Origin: an uncultured Clostridia bacterium
GTDB taxonomy: Bacteria; Bacillota; Clostridia; Christensenellales; UBA1242
NCBI GenBank assembly: GCA_947053595.1
Contig: CAMRSX010000010.1
Coordinates: 1 to 51,183 of the forward strand
Direction: 5' to 3'
Length of the DNA: 51,183 bases
The position numbers and the translations under genes were made by a program. The notes under the pieces were generated by a model. The model was given only the letters and a program-made list of their open reading frames with translations, was not told the origin of the DNA and made no database searches. Below are positions 41,188 to 49,622 of this stretch, piece by piece (position 1 is the first letter of the stretch; every line of letters begins with the position of its first letter).

Positions 41188-42030
41188 TTATTTTACAAAC
41201 TCTAAAATTGCTTTTGCAAGTTCTTTTTCTTTGTTTCTGAAAGTGTGCCCAGCATTTTCTATCACTGCTATAACATTATTTTTGTTTTTGCTGTTTGCAT
41301 TTATTGTTTGAAGATGATCAAGAGTGTTTCCAAACGCAAAACCGTCCTTTTCGCCCATGACAAAAAGACCTGTTTGTTTAATCGTTTTAAGTTGTTTCCA
41401 GTCGCCAATCTTTGCATATATTGGCAAGTTCTTTGCATTTTTATTATTGATAAAATCTAAAAATGCTCTTGCAGTAAAAAGATTGTAATTGTCAAATGCA
41501 ATAGGCAATAGCTCGTCAAGTTTGTTTTCTTTTTTAAATTTGAGCGCAATTGGCATAAGTTCATCTGCCGACAATTGCTCATGATCTTTCAAACAGCCAG
41601 TATCAGTTGGCGAAATCAGAATGTATTTATCAATTTTTTCTTTTTGACTTTTTGAAAGATAATAAATGACTTTGTTTGTTCCGTAAGAATGTCCGCCTAA
41701 AACAATGTGCTTAAAGCCACTTTCTTTTGCGAAAGTCACAAAGGCTTGCAAATCTTCAACGCAATTGTCAAAAAGTTCGTATGTGCAGCCATTAGGCTTG
41801 CCATTTGCTGTTTTAGAGTCCATTCTATGAAATGCTCCGCTGTTGTGGGCGTAAACAAAAGAGATTTTGTTTTTCTCTAATTCTTCACCAACAACTTGCA
41901 AAAATTTATTTTCAAAGATATTTCCACAAGTTCCATTTGTTATTATAACGCAGATGTCTTTAAATTGTTCGCCATATAGGCAACCATATAACACATCACC
42001 ACGCTTTGTTTCAACTTCAAAAATTTTCAT
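41188..42030 (-). CDS. Alpha/beta-hydrolase
   Basis: 280 aa from the ATG after GGAG. Nucleophile elbow GGHSYG (about residue 112), aspartate in GEKDGFAFG, and C-terminal histidine in ENAGHTFRNKEKELA. These make a complete Ser-Asp-His triad of the DUF1749/alpha-beta hydrolase type. Substrate unknown. Its leader and first codons are repeated as a 28-bp segment at 42841-42868. Confidence 0.85.
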   Translation of the reverse strand: MKIFEVETKRGDVLYGCLYGEQFKDICVIITNGTCGNIFENKFLQVVGEELEKNKISFVYAHNSGAFHRMDSKTANGKPNGCTYELFDNCVEDLQAFVTFAKESGFKHIVLGGHSYGTNKVIYYLSKSQKEKIDKYILISPTDTGCLKDHEQLSADELMPIALKFKKENKLDELLPIAFDNYNLFTARAFLDFINNKNAKNLPIYAKIGDWKQLKTIKQTGLFVMGEKDGFAFGNTLDHLQTINANSKNKNNVIAVIENAGHTFRNKEKELAKAILEFVK

Positions 42031-42041
42031 CTTCAACTCCA
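42014..42041. repeat. 28-bp direct repeat, copy 1
   Basis: Covers the ribosome site and first codons of the hydrolase gene; identical to 42841-42868. Confidence 0.85.
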
Positions 42042-42157
42042 ATTATATTATAGCATAAATTTCACAGTTTTGTATTGTTTTTATAAAAGTGTTTTTAATA
42101 AATATAAAAATACACAAAATTTGTGCTATACTTGAATTAGGAGACTTTGGAATAAAG

Positions 42158-42721
42158 ATGAATGAGAATGAATTTAGAATAGAACATTTAAAAAGTAAAG
42201 ATATTCCGTCAACAATCAAAGTGTTTAATTCTCAATTGGGAAAGAATTATATAACAGCAACATTTTTGAGAGATGTTTTAAAAGAAAAAATGTTGTATTG
42301 CAAAGTTATAAAAGAGAAAGCCAGTAATATCATTGTTGGCGCATGTCTATATGGCATTATTGACAATTCAGCAACAACAGAATTGACAAAAGGTCATGAA
42401 ATTGATAAATTTAAAAATATCAAACAAATCGGTTTTATCAAGACGATAGCAGTGCTTAGCAAATATCAGAATTTAGGGCTTGGCACAAAATTGCTGCAAG
42501 ATGTTTTAAATGAGCTGAATAGAAAAGTGGTAGACATGTTTATATCTACCGCTTGGGAACATTCTGGCATTACGAACGTTTCAAGTTTGTTGAAAAAGTT
42601 TGGATTTGTTGAAAAGTTTAAGATTTGCAATTATTGGTATGAAGATAGTTTAGAAAAGAAATATCAATGTCCAGTTTGTGGCAATCCGTGCCATTGTAAT
42701 TGTGTTGTTTATATAAAGTAG
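42158..42721 (+). CDS. GNAT acetyltransferase with Cys-rich tail
   Basis: 187 aa. The GNAT core has the acetyl-CoA loop YQNLGLGTKLLQDVL (Q-x-x-G-x-G) and IKTIAVLSKYQ before it. The last 15 residues before the end, CPVCGNPCHCNCVVY, contain six cysteines and a histidine and look like a small metal-binding knuckle. Extended -10 TGCTATACT lies upstream. It is the only cargo gene here read rightward, and it is enclosed by a 28-bp direct repeat. Confidence 0.8.
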   Translation: MNENEFRIEHLKSKDIPSTIKVFNSQLGKNYITATFLRDVLKEKMLYCKVIKEKASNIIVGACLYGIIDNSATTELTKGHEIDKFKNIKQIGFIKTIAVLSKYQNLGLGTKLLQDVLNELNRKVVDMFISTAWEHSGITNVSSLLKKFGFVEKFKICNYWYEDSLEKKYQCPVCGNPCHCNCVVYIK

Positions 42722-42754
42722 TTTATTGATTAAAAATATTGTGGGAGAAATGTT

Positions 42755-42868
42755 ATGATTGTGAAATGTGTTTATTATGAAAACAGCAGAGATGTTGAAA
42801 AAAATATATTTAAGCAGTTTTCCAAAGTGCGAGCGTGTTGACTTCAAAAATTTTCATCTTCAACTCCA
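42755..42868 (+). pseudogene. Frameshifted, truncated GNAT gene remnant
   Basis: Begins at an ATG with GGGAG upstream. The first frame gives ENSRDVEK, and after the run of A near 42797-42808 the next frame gives IYLSSFPKCERVDF. The N-terminus of the intact gene at 43709-44230 reads FEDRDKVKEIYMDSFPPCERVEL. The remnant then breaks off at the 28-bp repeat (42841-42868). Confidence 0.7.
42841..42868. repeat. 28-bp direct repeat, copy 2
   Basis: Identical to 42014-42041 and fused to the GNAT remnant. Confidence 0.85.
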
Positions 42869-42881
42869 TTTTATATTTATT

Positions 42882-43613
42882 TTAATTAAAATCGCATTTA
42901 TCAATGCTCATCTTTTGTTTTTTATATTTTCTTGTCCAGTTTACAAAACCATAAACATTATTGATTCCAAATATCGCAAAAGTGAGTGCCATTGGCAATA
43001 ATCCAATATCACCAACTCCGCCTTCAATTATTGGCATAAGCCAAAGCACAATAATTACAAGATTTTGAATTATGTATGCAGCGAACTGAAAAACACTTCG
43101 CCTAAGGGTTAGATAATAAGATACTATTGGGATAATAAACGTCACAACGCTTATAATTAAATAATTTGTGTTGAGTGCTTTAAGCATAAAATATACAGGT
43201 GCAATCAAAGCGGAAGCAGTTGCGAATATGCAAATCCACTCTTGCCAAGCAAGTTTATTGACTTGTATTTCTGAGTTTTCTCTTTTGTTGCGAAACCAAC
43301 TTATCGCAGTCACAATTTGGATTGGAATTAAGATAAATAGATTTAAAATGCTTTCGCCATATAGTCCATTGAAATAAGATTGCACCACATATATTCCGTC
43401 TGAAATAATTTGATAAATAGGATAAAGATAAACACTTTTTGATAGGCAAAACATAGCAAATATTGCAGAAAGGGAATAGACGATTGAAAGCCAATCACTT
43501 TTAAAAACAATTGAAACAGTAATAACTGTGATTAAACTGAATGTGAGAAAAAGAGTTTCAAAGAGATTGAAACTTTTAAAAAAAGCAATAAGTGAATTTG
43601 TAAACTTTCTCAT
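42882..43613 (-). CDS. pnuC: PnuC-like nicotinamide riboside transporter
   Basis: 243 aa from the ATG after AAGGA. Seven predicted membrane spans; VVQSYFNGLYGESILNL and SWFRNK match PnuC landmarks. PnuC facilitates uptake of nicotinamide riboside or a related vitamin across the cytoplasmic membrane. No riboswitch or NadR partner is visible nearby. Confidence 0.75.
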   Translation of the reverse strand: MRKFTNSLIAFFKSFNLFETLFLTFSLITVITVSIVFKSDWLSIVYSLSAIFAMFCLSKSVYLYPIYQIISDGIYVVQSYFNGLYGESILNLFILIPIQIVTAISWFRNKRENSEIQVNKLAWQEWICIFATASALIAPVYFMLKALNTNYLIISVVTFIIPIVSYYLTLRRSVFQFAAYIIQNLVIIVLWLMPIIEGGVGDIGLLPMALTFAIFGINNVYGFVNWTRKYKKQKMSIDKCDFN

Positions 43614-43708
43614 AGTGTTCCTTAATCTCATTATATTTAAAATTGGGTTGCAAACAAAGTGAAAAATTATAATTTACACAAAAAATTGAAATTTTAATGT
43701 TGTTGTTT

Positions 43709-44230
43709 TTAATTGTCAATCAGTTCTATATTTTTTATTGTGGGGAAAATAATTTGGATATAGTCCATGAAAGTTTTTCCGTCAACATCACCAAATGCAA
43801 GATAAAACATTTTGACACCATTCCAGACAAATTTATATTTTCCGATATTAAATCCATTTTTCTTATAAAATCGGAGCCTTTTAATTCTCTGTTCCGCATT
43901 TTCTGCACTCTTATCCACATTTTCAACATCAACAGCAATTGGTTTGTTTGAAAACTTTTTCTTGATCCAACTTAGGATTGCAGATCCAATACCTTGGCCA
44001 CGATTCTCTTTTACAACTGCAAGATAATTTAGGTGCACGAAATCCATTGTGTCACATAAATGTGCTATTCCCAATAACATGCCATGTTCATAAAAAGCAA
44101 ACATTTTAAAATCTTTAAAAACACCTTTCCACAGTTGTTCAAGTTCAACGCGTTCACAGGGTGGAAAACTATCCATATATATTTCTTTGACTTTGTCTCT
44201 GTCTTCAAAGTCAATCATCTTTGATACCAT
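43709..44230 (-). CDS. GNAT acetyltransferase
   Basis: 173 aa. LNYLAVVKENRGQGIGSAILSW is the GNAT motif A with the acetyl-CoA pyrophosphate loop R-G-Q-G-I-G. The start is uncertain: there are two in-frame ATGs and a distant AAAGGA. A truncated relative lies at 42755. Confidence 0.85.
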   Translation of the reverse strand: MVSKMIDFEDRDKVKEIYMDSFPPCERVELEQLWKGVFKDFKMFAFYEHGMLLGIAHLCDTMDFVHLNYLAVVKENRGQGIGSAILSWIKKKFSNKPIAVDVENVDKSAENAEQRIKRLRFYKKNGFNIGKYKFVWNGVKMFYLAFGDVDGKTFMDYIQIIFPTIKNIELIDN

Positions 44231-44236
44231 AAATAT

Positions 44237-44740
44237 TTACCCATTTCCTTTTTTTGCATAAACACAAACATTCTTTTCTTTATTTGCTGTGCCTATATAC
44301 GAAAGCATGCTTTCTGCCATGTGTTTTCCTTCATTTGAAACTGTGATCGCAACCAAATTTTTCTTTTTGCTGCCTTCTTTAAGCAATTTCTTCAAAAGTG
44401 GAACGCAATATTTTCGATATTCTTTTGAGACTAATACCGACGGGATATAAAAGAGATTTGATTTCACATTAACTTCGCTTTCAGGGAAAGCATAATCTCC
44501 GTCATATTTTAAACTTAAAATTTCGTCAAACAGTTTTTTTGAAATAGAATAGAACAGAAAATAACCAACGATTTTGCCTTCGACGGTCAGCAAAAATATA
44601 TCATTTTTGTCTGAATAGCGCCTAAAATACCAAGATTTTTCATTGTCATAGTCAAAATTAAGATAAAATTCTTTATCTATCTCGATAATTTGCTCTATAA
44701 TCTCATGCGTCATCTTTCGCTTTATGACTTTGACTTCCAT
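44237..44740 (-). CDS. GNAT-like acetyltransferase, divergent
   Basis: 167 aa, start after GGAG inside the 3' end of the PII-like gene. IVGYFLFYSISKK and LVSKEYRKYCVPLLKKLL correspond to GNAT strands and motif A, but the glycine-rich loop is degenerate (no Q/R-x-x-G-x-G). Possibly inactive or acting on a different donor. Confidence 0.65.
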   Translation of the reverse strand: MEVKVIKRKMTHEIIEQIIEIDKEFYLNFDYDNEKSWYFRRYSDKNDIFLLTVEGKIVGYFLFYSISKKLFDEILSLKYDGDYAFPESEVNVKSNLFYIPSVLVSKEYRKYCVPLLKKLLKEGSKKKNLVAITVSNEGKHMAESMLSYIGTANKEKNVCVYAKKGNG

Positions 44741-45105
44741 TTCTTCTCCAATTGTCTTGATTTGTCAGAAAACACTGCTTCATCTATAAGCGGCACAATG
44801 TCAATTGCTGGCTCTTCATAAGGGTGGGCTTTGCGAAGTGCAGAAACAACTTTTTTGACTTTGTCAATATCGCAAATGACTTCCAATTTTTCTTCATCAA
44901 CAAATTCTAATTTGTTTCTTGTGCCAATATGTGGATTGGCATTGTCATTTGGAATAAACGTTCCAACACTTTTGACAGATGTTGTGCAAAAAGAGTAATT
45001 GCCAATGATCCCTGCGCCAGCTTCACAAATTGCGTTTCGCACTTCTTCAACATTTTCAAGTGGCACAGTCACAAAAATTTTGACTTTGTTTACATCAACC
45101 AACAT
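44722..45105 (-). CDS. NIF3/YqfO-type PII-like domain protein
   Basis: 127 aa, start after AAAGGAG. VKIFVTVPLENVEEVRNAIC, then AGAGIIGNYSFC and ALRKAHPYEEPAIDIVPL, match the middle, CutA/PII-like insertion of YqfO (NIF3 family) as a free-standing protein. These trimeric domains bind small ligands or metals; role unknown. Confidence 0.8.
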   Translation of the reverse strand: MLVDVNKVKIFVTVPLENVEEVRNAICEAGAGIIGNYSFCTTSVKSVGTFIPNDNANPHIGTRNKLEFVDEEKLEVICDIDKVKKVVSALRKAHPYEEPAIDIVPLIDEAVFSDKSRQLEKKWKSKS

Positions 45106-45251
45106 TTATAAACTCCTTTATTTTCACTTTACATACATTATAACATATTTCAGTTGATTTTTGAAAAGTTTTTATTATTTTTTTGTTTTAAGTGCAATTT
45201 TTAAGCAAATATGCTATAATCAAAATATATTTAACAATAAGGGAGAAATAA

Positions 45252-45671
45252 TTGATTTCAAACGATAGACAAGCTCACATTTTGGCAGTTGCACAACTTA
45301 TGGAAAATAAAAGCAAAACACTTGGGAAAAGTGAGAATTATGCACAAGAAATGTTTTGTTTGGGTTTTGTGCATGATATTGGCTATGAATTTGGCGAAAA
45401 CAAAAATCATGAGTTGATTGGTGGGGAAATTTTAGAAAGAACAAACTATAAGTATGCAAGCGAAATCAAATATCATGGGAATCCACATTCGCCATATCAT
45501 TCATTTGAACTTGACCTTCTAAATTGGGCGGATATGCACATAAATTCAAAGGGGGAATATGTTGAATTTGAAAAACGTTTGAAAGACATTGAAAAGAGAT
45601 ATGGCAAAACAAGTGAAGTTTACTTAAATGCTTGTTCATTGATTGAACAAATTAAGGAGAAAAACTTATGA
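45252..45671 (+). CDS. HD-domain protein
   Basis: 139 aa with a TTG start six bases after GGGAG. HILAVAQLM, FVHDIGYEFG (His-Asp pair) and NHELIGGEIL give the metal-binding HD pattern; CSLIEQI lies at the end. Small HD phosphohydrolases act on nucleotides. Extended -10 TGCTATAAT upstream at 45215-45220. Overlaps the next gene by 4 nt. Confidence 0.75.
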   Translation: MISNDRQAHILAVAQLMENKSKTLGKSENYAQEMFCLGFVHDIGYEFGENKNHELIGGEILERTNYKYASEIKYHGNPHSPYHSFELDLLNWADMHINSKGEYVEFEKRLKDIEKRYGKTSEVYLNACSLIEQIKEKNL

Positions 45672-45889
45672 AAAACAAGAAAATCAACTTTTTGGAAATA
45701 TTTTTTGACATTCTTCCTATATTGGAAACTATCTCAGCAATACTTGTTGCAATTTTTATCAATGATTTGCCACTTAGAATTGTTATGATTATTTTTGCAG
45801 TGTTGGGGGTTGGTCTATCAATTCGTTCTGTAATTGACATAATTTCCAGAACATCATATAAAAGCAAAAATAACGATGAAAAAGAATAA
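45668..45889 (+). CDS. Small two-span membrane protein
   Basis: 73 aa; start after AAGGAG in the overlap with the HD gene. Hydrophobic segments at about 11-29 and 35-57, lysine-rich ends. Function unknown. Confidence 0.65.
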   Translation: MKNKKINFLEIFFDILPILETISAILVAIFINDLPLRIVMIIFAVLGVGLSIRSVIDIISRTSYKSKNNDEKE

Positions 45890-45932
45890 GCAAGCATATT
45901 TAATGAATATACACATCATAAATCTTCACATC

Positions 45933-45966
45933 AAAAAAGTGCCTTAAATTTTAGGCACTCTTTGGT
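45933..45966. terminator. Bidirectional terminator
   Basis: AGTGCCT-TAAATTTT-AGGCACT with A and T runs, between convergent genes. Confidence 0.85.
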
Positions 45967-45982
45967 TTTATATTATAATTCT

Positions 45983-46996
45983 TTATTGCTCCAACTCTTG
46001 TTTTTTGTCATATCTTGAAGTCATTTTTTTAAGGTCGTCGGTCGTAATTGCACATTCTTGTTGAGTTAAGTAATATCCTTCGTTATCTTTCTCTAAACTC
46101 AATTCTTTTGGCAAATGCTTTGCAACATATTCTGGATCATATTCTCTTGTGACAGTTTCATATTCTCTTTCATATTGTGCACCGCGTTTTCGATAGTCTG
46201 CAATGCTTTGTGAAACTCTTCTATAAGATTTCTCTTCTTCTTGATAGGTCAAATTCAAATATGTTCTCTTTTTGCCACGAGAAACTTCCAAAGCAGCAAC
46301 ATTGCTTATATTCTTTTGGATTCCGCTGGAAAGGGTTTTTCCGTCATCAACAAATTCACTTGCTTTTTTCATAATGTCTGCCATGTATTCTTTGCAGCCT
46401 TCGGAATTAAAGCAGTCTTTTGCTTTCTTATCGAAAATTTCTTCAATTTGAGAATAAAATTCTCCTTCGCCATAGAAAGCGTCTTTTACTTTTCGCATAT
46501 TGCTCATAAAGTGTTCGTGTCTGAAACGTCTATTGATGATTTTGGCGTCAAACAAAGAAAGGTTATCAATACAATCTTCTCCAAGCCCACCAACAAGCAT
46601 TGTTTCGTCATAAAAATCTCTTTCAACTCCAATAAAGCGCATTAAGTTTACAAGCGATTCATCATTCATTTTGCCACTTGTATATACATGCAAGATGTAT
46701 TTCCAAACTTCTTTTCTTGCGTCTAAAAGAATTTTCACATCACAACGAGAGCGGTCAAATTCATAAAACAATGTGTCGGCGAAATTTATCAAATTCAAGT
46801 CCACAACATCTGGGGATATTTCCAAATAAGATTTGATATATTCTTTTCTTAATGCTTGCAATTGTTCATTTCTTTCTTGCCAAGTCCCTTTCACGCCCTT
46901 ACAATTCGCAACATATTCCTCTGTCAACTTTTCACGCACATCAAAAATTCTTAATTGTTCTTGTGCTTTTTCATCAAATTTAAAAACAACAGCCAT
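45983..46996 (-). CDS. Hypothetical cargo protein, 337 aa
   Basis: Start after AAAGGAG. Almost entirely helical and charged, no signal peptide or membrane span. Notable YEREYETVTREYDPEYVAKH near the C-terminus. No family recognised. Confidence 0.65.
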   Translation of the reverse strand: MAVVFKFDEKAQEQLRIFDVREKLTEEYVANCKGVKGTWQERNEQLQALRKEYIKSYLEISPDVVDLNLINFADTLFYEFDRSRCDVKILLDARKEVWKYILHVYTSGKMNDESLVNLMRFIGVERDFYDETMLVGGLGEDCIDNLSLFDAKIINRRFRHEHFMSNMRKVKDAFYGEGEFYSQIEEIFDKKAKDCFNSEGCKEYMADIMKKASEFVDDGKTLSSGIQKNISNVAALEVSRGKKRTYLNLTYQEEEKSYRRVSQSIADYRKRGAQYEREYETVTREYDPEYVAKHLPKELSLEKDNEGYYLTQQECAITTDDLKKMTSRYDKKQELEQ

Positions 46997-47084
46997 TTTA
47001 TTTCTCCTTTCTTTAAGTATAACGCAAAATAAGATTTATGTCAATACTTCGCAATCTCTATAAGTAAAATTAAAATTATTTTAA

Positions 47085-47417
47085 CTATTCAACTTCATAA
47101 GGATTGAAAATATCGCAAGCATTATCACTAAATTTTTGAATATTGTCTAAGATGACAACAGCCTTGATATAGTCAAGCTTTTCAACCCAATAAGATTTTA
47201 TAATCATGTCGATTGAGTATTTACCATAAATAAGATTTTCTTGTTCGCCAGTTTTAAGATATTTTACAACAGCGTCAAAATACTCGTCTTTCATGTTGTA
47301 AACAATAGGTGCATAAATAGAAATATCAGAGTGAGATGTAAGATTTCGACTATATGTCATAAATAAGCAATTAAAATCAACAAAACTCATTTTTTCTTTA
47401 CTTTCTTTAACTTTCAT
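47085..47417 (-). CDS. Hypothetical protein, 110 aa
   Basis: Start after AAGGAG. Mixed alpha/beta, with YFDAVVKYLKTGEQENLIYG resembling short helical immunity or regulatory proteins. Forms a likely pair with the 47429 gene (11-bp gap). Function unknown. Confidence 0.6.
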   Translation of the reverse strand: MKVKESKEKMSFVDFNCLFMTYSRNLTSHSDISIYAPIVYNMKDEYFDAVVKYLKTGEQENLIYGKYSIDMIIKSYWVEKLDYIKAVVILDNIQKFSDNACDIFNPYEVE

Positions 47418-47428
47418 ATTTTTTCTCC

Positions 47429-48250
47429 TTAAATTTCTTTATTTTCAATTTTTTCAAGCATTGTTTCGTAGATTGGTGCCGCATTGGCATACATATCAAT
47501 ATCTTTTATCATTTCAAGCATTGCTTTTGTTGTAAATTTTTCGCTTTCTCTTAACTTCGCCAACTGATTTAACCAATCTGCCCTTAATCTGTTAAGTTCA
47601 ACTTGATATAGTTCTTTCTCTTCTTTCAGTTTGCTCATCATCTTATCAAATTTTTCAGTTAGGTGGAATGGAACAAGAATATCAACATCTTTCCAAACTT
47701 CGTCATTGGCAGTTATCAGACATACAGTGTTTATTTGCACACCCTTTTCTGCAACAATATCATAAAAGAAGCAAGCCATGATTTTTCTGTCTGATGTAAA
47801 AAACATTAGCGATACAAATTTGCCTTTTGCATTGTTTGTTCTCGCAGAAATTTCAGTTTCAGGTATATCGTCTTTAAATAACAACAGAAGTCCGGGATAT
47901 TGTTGTTCAATTTTCTTTGTCTTTAAATTGAAAAGACAAGAGTCCGCAATTTTATTTTTTTCGCTGGCATTAAAGTTATAGCAAATATATCTATCTTCAT
48001 CTGCTTTAAAAAGTGGCAAAATTTTTGCTTTTGCAAAAACTTCATTTGGTTTTAAAATTTCATCAAGAGTGAGAAGAATATATCTATTCTTTTTCCCATC
48101 AACAACAAGAGTTCTTTCTCTCATGCAACTCACAACCAAAGCGGTTGTGGCATCATGAATTTTGCCGCCATAAATCTTTTCGATAGCATTAATTTTTCTT
48201 TCATCAAGTCCATAGGCAAAAATATTTTCAAAAAAATCGTTTATTTTCAT
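47429..48250 (-). CDS. Hypothetical protein, SUKH-like N-terminal half
   Basis: 273 aa, start after GGAG. The first 170 residues are alpha/beta with AKILPLFKADEDRYICYNF and YPGLLLLFKDDIPETEI, which recall the SMI1/KNR4 (SUKH) fold of immunity proteins. The last 70 residues are a helical coiled-coil-like tail. No toxin partner with known motifs is seen, so the assignment is tentative. Confidence 0.55.
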   Translation of the reverse strand: MKINDFFENIFAYGLDERKINAIEKIYGGKIHDATTALVVSCMRERTLVVDGKKNRYILLTLDEILKPNEVFAKAKILPLFKADEDRYICYNFNASEKNKIADSCLFNLKTKKIEQQYPGLLLLFKDDIPETEISARTNNAKGKFVSLMFFTSDRKIMACFFYDIVAEKGVQINTVCLITANDEVWKDVDILVPFHLTEKFDKMMSKLKEEKELYQVELNRLRADWLNQLAKLRESEKFTTKAMLEMIKDIDMYANAAPIYETMLEKIENKEI

Positions 48251-48306
48251 TTTCTTTCTCCGTGATTTAATTATAACATATAAATTATTATTTTGTATCC
48301 TATTTT

Positions 48307-48347
48307 ATAAAAAAAATAAGAGTAAAGTGCAAAACTTTGCTCTTATG
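48307..48347 (-). terminator. Terminator of the SLOG gene
   Basis: ATAAGAGTAAAGT/ACTTTGCTCTTAT with one mismatch, overlapping the stop codon, then eight T on the minus strand. Confidence 0.8.
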
Positions 48348-48912
48348 GCTCTATAATTTCGATATTCAGTCCTTTTTGTTTTGCGTATTCTATGGTTTTG
48401 GCTGTTCCGCCGGGCTTTCCGTCAAACAAAGCAATAACCATTGATGAATTGTTTATCATATAACGATTTCTTTCAAGCATACATTCGGGACCGATTTCAT
48501 CATAACTGTCATATAAGCAACGAATTTTGTCAGCTTGTTTGACAATGTTCCTATATCTCTTTTGCAATTCGCTGTTCCACTTTTTCTCTTGGCCTTTGCA
48601 TGGGATTGCACATTCTAAGGATATATGCGGATATTTCTTTTTCAACCCCAAAACAATTTCTGCACAAATCATGTCAAATCCAATTGCCATGCCAGAAATA
48701 AAATGTATATAACCCTGCAAAATTGCGTTTTCAACTTTCTGTTTTGCTGTTTCTTTCATTTGTTTGCAGCGTGGGTGTTTTTCATTAAATCCCCATGGCA
48801 GTTTTTGACTTCTGTGTCCTGTAAAGCAAAGCGTAAATTTTCGCCATTCTTCAAGAAGATCGCCTATTTCTTCTTTCATATTTTCCAATTGTTTGTTTTT
48901 ATTAAAAATCAT
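48343..48912 (-). CDS. SLOG-fold protein (DUF1273/YpsA-like)
   Basis: 189 aa, start after AAGGAG. FTGHRSQKLPWG near residue 30, HFISGMAIGFDMICAEIVL in the middle, and RNRYMINNSSMVIALFDGKP with GGT-KTIEYAKQ match the DUF1273 Rossmann fold. SLOG proteins bind nucleotide-derived ligands, and some act in defence; here it stands alone. Confidence 0.85.
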   Translation of the reverse strand: MIFNKNKQLENMKEEIGDLLEEWRKFTLCFTGHRSQKLPWGFNEKHPRCKQMKETAKQKVENAILQGYIHFISGMAIGFDMICAEIVLGLKKKYPHISLECAIPCKGQEKKWNSELQKRYRNIVKQADKIRCLYDSYDEIGPECMLERNRYMINNSSMVIALFDGKPGGTAKTIEYAKQKGLNIEIIEP

Positions 48913-48988
48913 GTTTTTCTCCTTTTGACTGTTTTACAATACATAATATAGCACATAATTCTCAAAATTCAAAGCGTTTGGCTGTTTT

Positions 48989-49034
48989 ACACTACTTATT
49001 TTTACAATTATGTATGCTAAAATGTATGTAGTGT
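48989..49034. promoter_or_regulatory. Promoter and inverted repeat before the XRE pair
   Basis: ACACTAC (48989-48995) and GTAGTGT (49028-49034) enclose an extended -10 TGCTAAAAT (-10 at 49018-49023). A repressor bound to both arms would cover the promoter. Confidence 0.5.
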
Positions 49035-49060
49035 GAAATACACCAGTATGGAGAGATTTT

Positions 49061-49306
49061 ATGATGACTTTAAATCAAGCTTTTGCAAAAAGAGTCAGAG
49101 AGATTATTGACGAAAAGAAAACAACTCAATACAAAATTGAGCAAGCAACGGGACTTTATCACAGCACAATGAATTGTCTTATGAATGGCAAATATAAAGC
49201 TTCAAACTTTAAAACAATGGCACTTGTAATAAGAGCGCTTGGACTTTCTTTAAATGAATTTTTCGACAGCCCATTGTTTGATTTTGACAATCTTGAAATA
49301 GAATAA
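49061..49306 (+). CDS. XRE-family regulator 1
   Basis: 81 aa, start after GGAGAG. HTH at about 20-60: YKIEQATGLYHSTMNCLMNG is the recognition region. It ends with NEFFDSPLFDFDNLEIE. Cytoplasmic single-domain Cro/C1-type DNA-binding protein. Paralogous to the next gene. Confidence 0.85.
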   Translation: MMTLNQAFAKRVREIIDEKKTTQYKIEQATGLYHSTMNCLMNGKYKASNFKTMALVIRALGLSLNEFFDSPLFDFDNLEIE

Positions 49307-49342
49307 TAGAAAAAACTCCATGCTATTTCTTTAAGGGGTATT

Positions 49343-49588
49343 ATGGAAATCAATAAAGCATTGTCATTAAGAATAAGAGAGATTCTAAAACAAAAACACA
49401 TGACACAATATCAATTGGAACAACAAAGTGGACTATATCATAGCACCGTCAATTGTTTGTTGAATTGTAAATATAAAAGTGCAAACATAAAGACTATCTT
49501 TATAATCATTGATACTTTAAAGATTTCAGTGTTAGAGTTTTTCGACAGTCCTTTATTTGCTGACTTAGATAACATCAATCTATATTAA
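49343..49588 (+). CDS. XRE-family regulator 2
   Basis: 81 aa, start after AAGGGG. Same length and layout as the previous gene: YQLEQQSGLYHSTVNCLLN and EFFDSPLFADLDNI. About half the residues match, so it is an older tandem duplication that has diverged. Confidence 0.85.
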   Translation: MEINKALSLRIREILKQKHMTQYQLEQQSGLYHSTVNCLLNCKYKSANIKTIFIIIDTLKISVLEFFDSPLFADLDNINLY

Positions 49589-49622
49589 AAAATAGGCACA
49601 ACAAAACGTGTGCCTATTTTTT
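49587..49622. terminator. Bidirectional terminator
   Basis: AAAAAATAGGCACA-ACAAAACG-TGTGCCTATTTTTT, 14-bp arms, between convergent genes. Confidence 0.95.
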
